Origin: Crocinitomicaceae bacterium
GTDB taxonomy: Bacteria > Bacteroidota > Bacteroidia > Flavobacteriales_D > Crocinitomicaceae
Reading direction: 5' to 3'
Length of the DNA stretch: 13,784 nt
NCBI GenBank assembly: GCA_015662935.1
Contig: DQTF01000078.1
Location: 1 to 13,784, forward strand
Numbering within the stretch: position 1 is the first letter of the stretch; every line of letters starts with the position of its first letter. The notes beneath the pieces are model-generated. The model was not told where the DNA came from. It worked only from the letters and a program-made list of their open reading frames with translations, and made no database searches. Positions 1 through 6,279 of this stretch are shown piece by piece. The position numbers were made by a program, and so were the translations under genes.

Positions 1-1166
1 CCAAAGAACCAATTTCATCAAAAGGTCCTCGTTTAACTGCGGAGATTACTCTTGCAGGTAGATATTTGGTGCTTGTTCCTTTTTCAAATAAAGTTTCTAT
101 TTCTCAGAAAATTAAAGATTCTGCAGAAAGAGATCGTTTGAAGGATGTGATGAAGCAAGTCAAACCAAAAAACTTTGGGGTGATTATTAGAACTGTTGCA
201 GTTGGAAAAAAACTGGAAGAGTTAGATCAAGATTTAAAAAGTCTTGTAGATAAATGGAGTACGATTCACGAGAATTTGAAAGGTGCGAAACCACCAACTC
301 GAGTTCTGGGAGAGATTGATAAAACATCAGGCATCCTTCGAGATATGCTGAATGCTGACTTCACCAACATTCATGTGAACGATGAAGAATTGTATGATAC
401 TTTAAGAGCATACGTTTCTGATATTGCTCCTGGAAGAGAGAAAATCGTCAAAAAATACGGTGGTAAACTGGATATTTTTGAAAAGTTTGGAGTAAATCGA
501 CAAATTAAAGCATTGTTTGGAAGAAAAGTTCCTTTGCCAAGTGGAGGTTATTTGATTATTGAACATACGGAAGCAATGCATGTTGTGGATGTCAATAGTG
601 GTAATCGAAAAGGAGCAGACGGACAAGAAAATAATGCGTTGTCAACCAACTTAGAAGCTGCTGTTGAAATGGCGCGTGTTCTTCAGTTGAGAGATATGGG
701 TGGTATCATCTGTATTGATTTTATTGACATGCACGAAAGAGCAAATAATAAGCAACTTTTTCAAGTAATGAAAGATGCGATGAAGGCTGACCGTGCGAAG
801 CACAACATTCTTCCTCCTTCTAAATTTGGTGTTGTGGAAATCACTCGTCAACGAGTAAGACCACAAATGGACATCATTACTGCGGAGACTTGTTCTGCTT
901 GTAACGGAACAGGTGAAGTTTCAGCATCAATTTTATTGGCAGAAGAAATTGAAAATAACCTTGCGTTTTTGATGCAAAGAAATGAGAAGTCAGTATCACT
1001 ATTGGCACACCCTTATCTTGCTGCTTATTTCACAAAAGGATTGATTTCTCCACAAGTGAAATGGTTCTTTAAATACAAAAAATGGATAGCCGTTCGCGGG
1101 TTGTCATCACAACATTTACTACAATATTCTTTTGTAGATAATGATAATAAAGAGATTACACTCTGA
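1..1166 (+). CDS. rng: Ribonuclease E/G family endoribonuclease, 5'-truncated by window edge
   Basis: This is the 3' part of an RNase E/G gene (single-strand endoribonuclease for rRNA maturation and mRNA decay). The frame is open from base 3, so the start lies upstream, and only 387 codons plus the stop are present. The visible protein opens with the end of the S1 domain (KGPRLT at residues 7-12 of the visible part, then GRYLVLVP). The RNase H-like catalytic core follows, with the acidic metal-binding motifs VDVNSG (Asp codon 588-590) and IDFIDM (Asp codons 717-719 and 726-728). The zinc-link motif CSACNGTG has Cys codons at 891 and 900; in this family two such cysteines from neighbouring subunits share a zinc ion. 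A short C-terminal domain ends at TGA 1164-1166. There is no long RNase E-type degradosome tail, so it is G-like in layout. The missing part is probably most of the S1 domain and the N-terminus. RNase G versus E naming in this phylum is loose. Confidence 0.95.
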   Translation, partial: KEPISSKGPRLTAEITLAGRYLVLVPFSNKVSISQKIKDSAERDRLKDVMKQVKPKNFGVIIRTVAVGKKLEELDQDLKSLVDKWSTIHENLKGAKPPTRVLGEIDKTSGILRDMLNADFTNIHVNDEELYDTLRAYVSDIAPGREKIVKKYGGKLDIFEKFGVNRQIKALFGRKVPLPSGGYLIIEHTEAMHVVDVNSGNRKGADGQENNALSTNLEAAVEMARVLQLRDMGGIICIDFIDMHERANNKQLFQVMKDAMKADRAKHNILPPSKFGVVEITRQRVRPQMDIITAETCSACNGTGEVSASILLAEEIENNLAFLMQRNEKSVSLLAHPYLAAYFTKGLISPQVKWFFKYKKWIAVRGLSSQHLLQYSFVDNDNKEITL

Positions 1167-1196
1167 CATGTCGTCAGAGTGTAAATACTCTTTTTT
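1156..1196 (+). terminator. 12-bp hairpin plus T6 tract at the rng/recX junction
   Basis: A perfect inverted repeat has arms at 1156-1167 and 1173-1184 and a 5-nt loop (ATGTC, 1168-1172). T6 follows at 1191-1196. The left arm contains the rng stop codon, and the loop begins with the ATG proposed as the recX start. The T-tract starts 6 nt after the stem rather than directly at its base, so as an intrinsic terminator it would be imperfect. It could be a leaky terminator that lowers recX expression, an mRNA 3'-end stabiliser for rng, or a structure controlling recX translation. The sequence alone does not decide between these. Confidence 0.5.
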
Positions 1197-1650
1197 AGAA
1201 GCTAAGTCAAAGCTCGAGTTTCTTTGCGCATACCAAGAAAGATGTTCTTCAGAATTAGAAAAAAAACTCTATGACTGGGGTATCTATAAAGAGGATGCCG
1301 ATCGTCTATTGGCTCATTTGATTTCTAATAATTACTTAAACGAAGAACGTTTTGCAGAAGCATTCGTTTCGGGGAAAGTGAATATTAAGAAGTGGGGGAG
1401 GATCAAAATTAGACAACACTTAAAGCAAAAACGAATTTCTGATTACTCGATAAAAAAAGGGTTGGCTTCTATCGATGAGGTTGCCTATTACTCCAACTTA
1501 GAACATCTTGCTAACAAAAAATGGAACTCCTTGTCGAGGGAGAAAAATTCGTATCAAAAAAAAGTAAAAGTCTATCGCCTTCTTTCTTCTAAAGGTTATG
1601 AAAACGATCTGTTGCGAGATGTGGTTGATGAAATAGCAGCGGAACAATAA
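1168..1650 (+). CDS. recX: RecX family regulator of RecA
   Basis: This is a RecX-type protein (160 residues from the chosen start), a small helical cytoplasmic protein that binds RecA filaments and limits recombinase activity. The family pattern is clear: the N-terminal segment FLCAYQERCSSELEKKLYDWG, cited here only for its core CAYQERCSSELEKKL, matches the first helical repeat. YLNEERFAEAFVSGK and WGRIKIRQHLKQKRIS match the middle repeat, and KVKVYRLLSSKGYENDLL matches the third. Two starts are possible: ATG 1141, which overlaps rng by 26 nt, and ATG 1168, just after the rng stop. I prefer 1168 because related proteins in this phylum have only a few residues before the first repeat. That ATG lies in the loop of the hairpin at 1156-1184, so structure may affect its translation. 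recA is not in the window. No separate promoter is evident, so it may be read through from rng. Confidence 0.88.
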   Translation: MSSECKYSFLEAKSKLEFLCAYQERCSSELEKKLYDWGIYKEDADRLLAHLISNNYLNEERFAEAFVSGKVNIKKWGRIKIRQHLKQKRISDYSIKKGLASIDEVAYYSNLEHLANKKWNSLSREKNSYQKKVKVYRLLSSKGYENDLLRDVVDEIAAEQ

Positions 1651-1762
1651 AACTCATTCTGTTTATTTTTGTTAACGTTCATAGAAAACATGGAATTGTA
1701 TTCTCACATTTTGCCTACTCTTATCTTTTTTGATTATTTTAGCGAGACTTTTAAAATATACT

Positions 1763-2473
1763 GTGTCTGACTCAATTGTAATCGTACCAACTTTTAACGA
1801 AAAAGAGAACGTCGAAAATATGGCGCGTAAAATGATGTCTTTGGAAAAAGATTTTCATGTCCTCTTTGTTGATGACTCTTCTCCAGACGGTACAGCAGAT
1901 ATTATTAGGAAATTGCAAAAAGAATTTCCTGAGAGAATACATTTAGAAGTCCGAAAAGGAAAACTAGGTTTAGGAACGGCTTACATTCACGGATTCAAAT
2001 GGGCAGTTGATAAAAAATATGATTTCATTTTTGAAATGGATTGTGATTTTTCACATAATCCGGATGACTTAATTCGCCTGTATCAAGCTTGCGTAGATGG
2101 AGCTGATTTAAGTATCGGTTCTCGATATGTAAAAGGAGGAAGGGTAAAAAACTGGCCATTGAAAAGAATATTAATGTCTTATTTTGCAAGTGTGTATGTG
2201 AGAATGATTCTTTGGATTGGGATTAAAGACACAACGGCTGGGTTTAAATGTTACCGCAGAGAAGTATTGGAAACAATTAATTTGGATGGTGTTATTTTTA
2301 AAGGATATGCTTTTCAAATTTGTTTGAAATACGCAGCAAAAAAACACGGATTTAAAATAAAAGAAATTCCAATTACGTTTATTGATAGAGAATTAGGTGT
2401 TTCTAAAATGAGCACAGGTATTTTTAAAGAAGCATTTTTCGGAGTTTGGAAAATGCGTAGCATGGATTTATGA
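1763..2473 (+). CDS. Polyprenol monophosphomannose synthase-like glycosyltransferase (GT2, Dpm1 type)
   Basis: This is a family 2 glycosyltransferase of the Dpm1 group, which moves a sugar (usually mannose from GDP-mannose) onto a polyprenyl phosphate at the inner face of the cytoplasmic membrane, for envelope glycan or protein glycosylation. Visible motifs, numbered from the chosen start: IVIVPTFNEKEN at 5-16, VDDSSPDGT with Asp37/Asp38, the metal-binding DxD as MDCDFSHNP (Asp93, Asp95), GSRYVKGG, and the C-terminal DRELGVSKMS typical of Dpm1. There is no C-terminal membrane domain, so it is the short catalytic-only form (236 residues). I chose GTG 1763 because it yields MSDSIVIVPTFNE, the usual beginning for this family; a TTG at 1730 would add 11 unusual residues. 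Its TGA overlaps the pyrC ATG by 4 nt (ATGA, 2470-2473), implying translational coupling. Donor and acceptor are inferred from family only. Confidence 0.88.
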   Translation: MSDSIVIVPTFNEKENVENMARKMMSLEKDFHVLFVDDSSPDGTADIIRKLQKEFPERIHLEVRKGKLGLGTAYIHGFKWAVDKKYDFIFEMDCDFSHNPDDLIRLYQACVDGADLSIGSRYVKGGRVKNWPLKRILMSYFASVYVRMILWIGIKDTTAGFKCYRREVLETINLDGVIFKGYAFQICLKYAAKKHGFKIKEIPITFIDRELGVSKMSTGIFKEAFFGVWKMRSMDL

Positions 2474-3810
2474 GTCAAACAACTTTATTAAAGTCAGGAA
2501 CTCTTGTCAATGAAGGCAAGAAGCAAGTAGTTGATATTCTGATAAAGAATGGACGAATTGAAAAAATTGCACCTTCGATAACTGTTGAAGAAAAGCATAC
2601 ACTGGTTGATGCATCTGGGAAGTTCATTCTCCCTGGTTGTATAGATGACCAAGTTCACTTTAGAGAACCGGGTCTTACTCACAAAGCAAATTTATTTACA
2701 GAATCAAGAGCAGCTGTTGCCGGTGGTATCACTTCTTTTATGGAGATGCCCAATACGGTTCCAAATGCTTTGACACAAGAGTTGTTGCAAGATAAATACA
2801 ATCGAGCATCCAAAGATTCTATTGCCAATTACTCCTTCTTCATGGGGGCTTCGAATGATAACGTGGAAGAAGTTCTAAAAACTAATGAACGAAATGTTTG
2901 TGGGGTGAAAATATTCATGGGGTCCTCAACAGGAAATATGTTGGTTGATAATGAAACAACCTTGAATAATTTATTTTCAAAAGTACCGATGTTGATTGCT
3001 ACGCATTGCGAAGATGAGGCAACTATTGTCGCAAACATTGAAAAAGCTAAAGCTGAATTTGGGGAAAATGTTCCAATGACGCAGCACCATTTAATTCGAA
3101 GTGAGGAAGCGTGTTACCTTTCTTCATCTATGGCGGTTCGGTTAGCGAAAAAACACAATACACGCTTGCATATTTTGCACATTTCTACGGAAAAAGAATT
3201 AGCATTGTTCGACAATTCCATTCCTTTGGAGCAAAAGAAAATTACGGCAGAAGCATGCATTCATCATTTATGGTTTTCGGATGAACAATACGCAGAAAAG
3301 GGAACAAGAATCAAATGGAATCCTGCTGTGAAGACGGCCAATGATAGAGATGCAATTTTTCAAGCTGTTTTGGATAATAAAATAGATGTCATTGCGACAG
3401 ATCATGCTCCACACACAATAGAAGAAAAAAATAACAGTTATTTCAAAGCTCCATCTGGAGGTCCATTAGTTCAGCATGCATTACTAGCAATGTTGGATAA
3501 AGTGGAAGAAGGAAAAATTACCATAGAACGAGTTGTGGAGAAAATGGCTCATGCTCCTGCTATTCTTTTCGAAATTGAAGAAAGAGGTTTTGTACGAGAA
3601 GGATATTTTGCTGACTTGGTAATTGTCGACCCAAAGGCATTACATTTAGTAACGAAAGAGTCACTTTTGTATAAATGCGGATGGTCTCCTTTTGAAGGGT
3701 ATCAATTTTCCAATGCAATTGATTCTACGTATGTAAATGGAAATCTTGTTTATGCAAAAAATGAGATTGTAGATTCATCAAGAGGTTCACGTTTACTGTT
3801 TGAAAGATGA
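2470..3810 (+). CDS. pyrC: Dihydroorotase, class I type
   Basis: A cyclic amidohydrolase of 446 residues, assigned as dihydroorotase (carbamoyl aspartate to dihydroorotate, third step of pyrimidine synthesis, cytoplasm). An N-terminal composite-sandwich part (about 1-55) precedes a TIM barrel. Metal-site candidates are His63 in DQVHFREPG, Lys147 in CGVKIFMGSS (probable carboxylated lysine), His179 in ATHCEDE, His237 in LHILHIST and Asp311 in ATDHAPHT. The first ligand of the usual HxH pair is Gln61 here (DQVH instead of DxHxH). I recall the same change in other Bacteroidota dihydroorotases, so it looks lineage-typical rather than a defect. SGGPLVQHALLAML and EGYFADLVIVDP are also family-typical. 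It overlaps the upstream glycosyltransferase and the downstream DUF4296 gene by 4 nt each (ATGA). Hydantoinase or allantoinase activity is possible in this superfamily, but the substrate-site motif HFREPG supports dihydroorotase. Confidence 0.92.
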   Translation: MSQTTLLKSGTLVNEGKKQVVDILIKNGRIEKIAPSITVEEKHTLVDASGKFILPGCIDDQVHFREPGLTHKANLFTESRAAVAGGITSFMEMPNTVPNALTQELLQDKYNRASKDSIANYSFFMGASNDNVEEVLKTNERNVCGVKIFMGSSTGNMLVDNETTLNNLFSKVPMLIATHCEDEATIVANIEKAKAEFGENVPMTQHHLIRSEEACYLSSSMAVRLAKKHNTRLHILHISTEKELALFDNSIPLEQKKITAEACIHHLWFSDEQYAEKGTRIKWNPAVKTANDRDAIFQAVLDNKIDVIATDHAPHTIEEKNNSYFKAPSGGPLVQHALLAMLDKVEEGKITIERVVEKMAHAPAILFEIEERGFVREGYFADLVIVDPKALHLVTKESLLYKCGWSPFEGYQFSNAIDSTYVNGNLVYAKNEIVDSSRGSRLLFER

Positions 3811-4172
3811 AAATAGGTGTAATCGCAATAGTATTCATTGTGCTAACTTCTTGCATAGATTCTTCGGAAGTTATTATGCGAAAAGAGCAACCCAGCAGCT
3901 TGATTCCTCAAGAGAAATTCACAACGGTTTTAGTCGAGTTTGCAAAATTAGAAGGACACATTGAAGCAAAATATATCGTTGCCAATAAGTACAGCCAACT
4001 AATGATTAACTCAGGAGATTCATTATTAAAATCCTTCTCTTTGGATAGAGCAACTTTTGAATCTTCACTCGAATATTACGGTTCTCGTCAAGAATTAATG
4101 AAGACTATTAATGATGATGTTTTAGATGAGCTGAATAAGGAGTTGGGGGAATTGGAAAGTGAGGACTTATAA
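3807..4172 (+). CDS. DUF4296 domain lipoprotein
   Basis: A small protein of 121 residues with a lipoprotein signal: Met-Lys start, hydrophobic stretch 3-13, lipobox LTSC with Cys16 as the predicted lipidated residue. The mature part resembles DUF4296, a Bacteroidota family of unknown function: SLIPQEKFTTVLVEFAKLEG, cited by its core IPQEKFTTVLVEF, then a helical segment containing YSQLMINSG and the conserved-looking SSLEYYGSRQELM near residues 86-98. The C-terminus is highly acidic and probably helical. It starts inside the pyrC stop (ATGA, 3807-3810) and so is probably translated from the same transcript. From memory, the order Dpm1-like enzyme, dihydroorotase, DUF4296 protein recurs in Flavobacteriia, which suggests a conserved operon, but no biochemical role is known to me. 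It is expected to be anchored to a membrane on the periplasmic side. Confidence 0.82.
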   Translation: MKIGVIAIVFIVLTSCIDSSEVIMRKEQPSSLIPQEKFTTVLVEFAKLEGHIEAKYIVANKYSQLMINSGDSLLKSFSLDRATFESSLEYYGSRQELMKTINDDVLDELNKELGELESEDL

Positions 4173-4176
4173 ACGC

Positions 4177-4251
4177 TTACTTTCGATAGCTAACCGTAAG
4201 TCTACCATCTAAATTGTATTTATTCAAGAACTCTTTAGCAACAGTTTCAGG
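4177..4251 (-). pseudogene. Possible 3' remnant of a decayed gene
   Basis: Reading the minus strand from 4251 to 4177 gives 24 codons and a stop: PETVAKEFLNKYNL followed by DGRLTVSYRK. The composition looks like a real protein C-terminus, with an amphipathic helix and then a beta strand. The codon just upstream in that frame is a stop (4252-4254) and no start exists, so it cannot be expressed as it stands. It may be the tail of a gene whose body was deleted, or chance. The remainder of this 227-bp gap (4255-4399) shows no open frame of note; it holds a 5-bp inverted repeat (AGGTC/GACCT around 4320-4342). Confidence 0.22.
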
Positions 4252-4399
4252 TTAGAAATTGATAATGTAAAAAGATGTTGAATAATTTCGGGAAAATAAA
4301 AATCAACGCCCAAATTAGTAGGTCAGTATCTACGACCTGATTCTCGGTGATCCTCTGTGAAACAAAAAATGAATTACGGTTCTCTAGTAAGAAATATTC

Positions 4400-4942
4400 T
4401 TAATGCTCTAATTTATACTTCTTAAAAAAAGCATCCCAGTCCCACACAAAATTCTCCACCATTTCATCCATTCTTTTTAAGAATAAAGGATTTGGAGTCT
4501 GCATTCTTTTGAAATACTCGTCCTGAAAATTATAAAGTGTGTATTTATCAAAAATAGCTTTCGACATACCGTAAAGCATATTTTTAGAAGGGCTATTTAA
4601 TCTATTTATGAACGATTGGTAATCTTTCAATAACGATTTGAACTCAATAACATTCATATCATAAACCTTTGCAAGTTTATCGTAAATTAGTTTTTCTACT
4701 CTGTCTGCTTGTTCTGGCTCAAAAGCACTTTCTAAGAATGAGATGTTTCCAACAAAAACAATTAGAGAGAATTCATAACTGTTAGTTGAGGCAATATTTG
4801 GAGAATAAACAAAAGCAGGGTCTTCATTGATGGACTCAGCAACAATTGGAAAGCCATTATCGATAGAATTGAATAATCCATTGATGAATACATTCGCTAA
4901 TTTATCGTCGCTTACTTTTTTCTTTAAAATAGTTCCAAACAT
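4400..4942 (-). CDS. Hypothetical protein, 180 residues
   Basis: I do not recognise this protein. It has an ATG start (4940-4942), 180 residues, no signal peptide and no clear membrane helix; a moderately hydrophobic stretch EFSLIVFVGNISFLESAF (about residues 57-74) could be a buried strand-helix pair. The C-terminal half is rich in aromatic and charged residues (YTLYNFQDEYFKRM, ENFVWDWDAFFKKYKLEH) and is probably helical. It looks cytoplasmic. Composition and codon use resemble the neighbours, and the frame is long and uninterrupted, so it is likely a real gene. It is transcribed away from the efflux operon and converges on the DUF4296 gene. A promoter-like pair lies 30-62 bp upstream (4972-5004), which supports expression as a single-gene unit. 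Its position gives no firm functional hint; co-regulation with the divergent efflux operon is possible but unproven. Confidence 0.72.
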   Translation of the reverse strand: MFGTILKKKVSDDKLANVFINGLFNSIDNGFPIVAESINEDPAFVYSPNIASTNSYEFSLIVFVGNISFLESAFEPEQADRVEKLIYDKLAKVYDMNVIEFKSLLKDYQSFINRLNSPSKNMLYGMSKAIFDKYTLYNFQDEYFKRMQTPNPLFLKRMDEMVENFVWDWDAFFKKYKLEH

Positions 4943-4971
4943 TTCTTAGAGGTTGGTTGAATTGTTCACTA

Positions 4972-5004
4972 CAAAAATAACGACATCTATCGCTAGTTTA
5001 TCAA
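4972..5004 (-). promoter_or_regulatory. Bacteroidota-type promoter for the 180-residue hypothetical gene
   Basis: On the minus strand the -7 element TATTTTTG (complement of 4972-4979) fits TAnnTTTG exactly. A -33 TTG (complement of 5002-5004) lies 22 bp away, inside the 17-23 bp spacing known for flavobacterial promoters. The expected transcript start near 4965 leaves a leader of roughly 20-25 nt before the ATG at 4942. Confidence 0.55.
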
Positions 5005-5041
5005 CATTGATTTTTGGGTTATCAACATTTTTTTCAACATT
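4999..5041. repeat. Three TATCAACATT-like direct repeats between divergent genes
   Basis: TATCAACATT occurs at 4999-5008 and 5020-5029, and TTTCAACATT at 5032-5041. The first two copies start 21 bp apart, about two helical turns, and the third starts 12 bp after the second. Copy one covers the -33 element of the minus-strand promoter. The arrangement would suit a regulator binding the hypothetical gene/efflux operon intergenic region, but it could also be chance in AT-rich sequence. Confidence 0.35.
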
Positions 5042-5128
5042 ATATCGTCCTCCTACTAAACCTATGTACCAATCATCCTCATTTTCTACTTTCTATACAA
5101 TAAAAGAAAAGAAGCTAGCAACTATTGG

Positions 5129-5136
5129 TAATTTTG
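5129..5136 (+). promoter_or_regulatory. Candidate -7 element for the RND efflux operon
   Basis: TAATTTTG matches the TAnnTTTG -7 consensus, with a start expected near 5142 and a leader of about 17 nt containing the A-rich stretch AATAAAAGAA before the ATG at 5159. No TTG is present at the usual upstream distance, so it may need an activator or may not be the real promoter. Confidence 0.35.
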
Positions 5137-5158
5137 TAGGTTCAATAAAAGAATTTCT

Positions 5159-6277
5159 ATGAAAAGAAGTCAAATCATAATGTTTGGTCTATTTATTCTC
5201 ATTTCTGGGCTTGTCTTTTTTAGACTTATGCAGAATAAGAAAGAAGATACCAAAGAGGTGAAAGAAGAAAACACGGAAGTTTTTGTTCCTGTGAGAAAAG
5301 TTAAAAATAAATTGCGATCAATTTCTTTAGTTTCTTATGGCCAAGTTGCTCCAAATCTAGAGTTGGCTGTTTCTTTTGAGGTGCAAGGTAAATTGCAAAG
5401 AGGGCAATTGACAATGAAGCCTGGAACCAACTTCAGAAAAGGACAATTATTGTATAAAGTGAATAACGAAGAAGCCTTCTATACATTGAGTGCTCGAAAA
5501 TCAGCCTTGACGAATTTAATTCTCAATATAATGCCAGATATTGAAATGGATTTCCCTTCTGAGTTAACCAAATGGGGACAATTCTTAAATGATCTTCGTC
5601 CAGATAAAAAATTACCAGAACTACCATCTACTACTTCTGGTAAAGAAAAGCGTTTCATTACTAGCCGAAATATTTATACAGAATATTACAACTTGAAAAG
5701 TTTAGAAGCTAGAATGGCAAAGTACAAATGGTTTGCTCCTTTCAACGGAACTGTTGTTGCAACAATGGCCGAACCGGGAGCAATTGTAAACCCAGGTGCG
5801 CAAATTGCTAAAATCATTCAGACAAATGGTTACGAAGTAAAAGTTCCTATTTCTATGAATGACATTGATGAATTCAAGAACAAAAGCGTTGCAGAATTTA
5901 TTAACCCTTCTGGAAAGAAAATCGCAACAGGAAAAATAATACGAATTTCTAATGTGATTAATCAGCAAACGCAATCTGCAGATGTCTATTATTCGATTAC
6001 TCCTTTAGCCGGAGAGAAAATTTACAGTGGAATGTTTGTCAATGTTTCCATTGAACGCCATGCGGAGAAAAAAACGATGACGATTCCAAGAACAGCGATG
6101 AGAAATGGAAAAGTCAATGTGTTGGAAGGAGAAAAGATTCACTCTCAAGAGGTGTTAATTGTTGGTTCTAAACCCGATTCGCTTTTTACTACTGGGTTGA
6201 AAAATGGTCAGTTAGTTTTGCTTGAGCAAATCGACGAAGTTAAAAGTGATATTACTTACAAAGGAATAACTCGCTAG
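5159..6277 (+). CDS. RND efflux periplasmic adaptor (membrane fusion protein)
   Basis: This is a 372-residue HlyD/AcrA-type adaptor that links the inner-membrane pump to the outer-membrane channel in the periplasm. The N-terminus (MKRSQ, then hydrophobic 6-22) looks like an uncleaved membrane anchor; there is no lipobox. The first half-lipoyl segment lies at about 66-105 (VSFEVQGKL, KPGTNFRKGQLLYKV). A helical stretch at 106-188 is the coiled-coil hairpin region, with a loop including LPELPSTTS. The second half-lipoyl at about 189-220 contains APFNGTVV and EPGAIVNPGAQIAKI. A beta-barrel domain runs to about 300 and a membrane-proximal domain (MTIPRTAMRNGKVNVLEG) closes the protein. It is followed after only 2 nt by the pump gene, so it is the first gene of a tripartite operon. 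The exported substrate cannot be told from sequence. Confidence 0.92.
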   Translation: MKRSQIIMFGLFILISGLVFFRLMQNKKEDTKEVKEENTEVFVPVRKVKNKLRSISLVSYGQVAPNLELAVSFEVQGKLQRGQLTMKPGTNFRKGQLLYKVNNEEAFYTLSARKSALTNLILNIMPDIEMDFPSELTKWGQFLNDLRPDKKLPELPSTTSGKEKRFITSRNIYTEYYNLKSLEARMAKYKWFAPFNGTVVATMAEPGAIVNPGAQIAKIIQTNGYEVKVPISMNDIDEFKNKSVAEFINPSGKKIATGKIIRISNVINQQTQSADVYYSITPLAGEKIYSGMFVNVSIERHAEKKTMTIPRTAMRNGKVNVLEGEKIHSQEVLIVGSKPDSLFTTGLKNGQLVLLEQIDEVKSDITYKGITR

Positions 6278-6279
6278 TT

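Noticed and set aside
1664..1671. TATTTTTG between recX and the glycosyltransferase as a possible -7 promoter element
   Set aside because: It fits TAnnTTTG, but no TTG lies 17-23 bp upstream and it would give a leader of about 85 nt. In AT-rich DNA a lone match is weak evidence.
1730..1762. TTG 1730 as the start of the Dpm1-like gene
   Set aside because: It would add an 11-residue extension with no counterpart I know in the family; GTG 1763 gives the usual MSDSIVIVPTFNE beginning.
4174..4198. CTTAC...GTAAG inverted repeat just after the DUF4296 stop as a terminator
   Set aside because: The stem is only 5 bp with a loop of over 10 nt and there is no T-tract.
4999..5041. The three short repeats as a CRISPR array
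   Set aside because: Units of 10 bp with gaps of 2-11 bp are far too short for repeats and spacers, and no cas gene is present.
4953..5162. 69-residue + strand frame between the hypothetical gene and the efflux operon, ending in an ATGA overlap with the adaptor start
   Set aside because: It starts with TTG, has a low-complexity Ser/Thr/Phe composition, runs through the divergent promoter elements and the TATCAACATT repeats, and shows no family resemblance. The ATGA overlap is tempting, but the region reads as intergenic.
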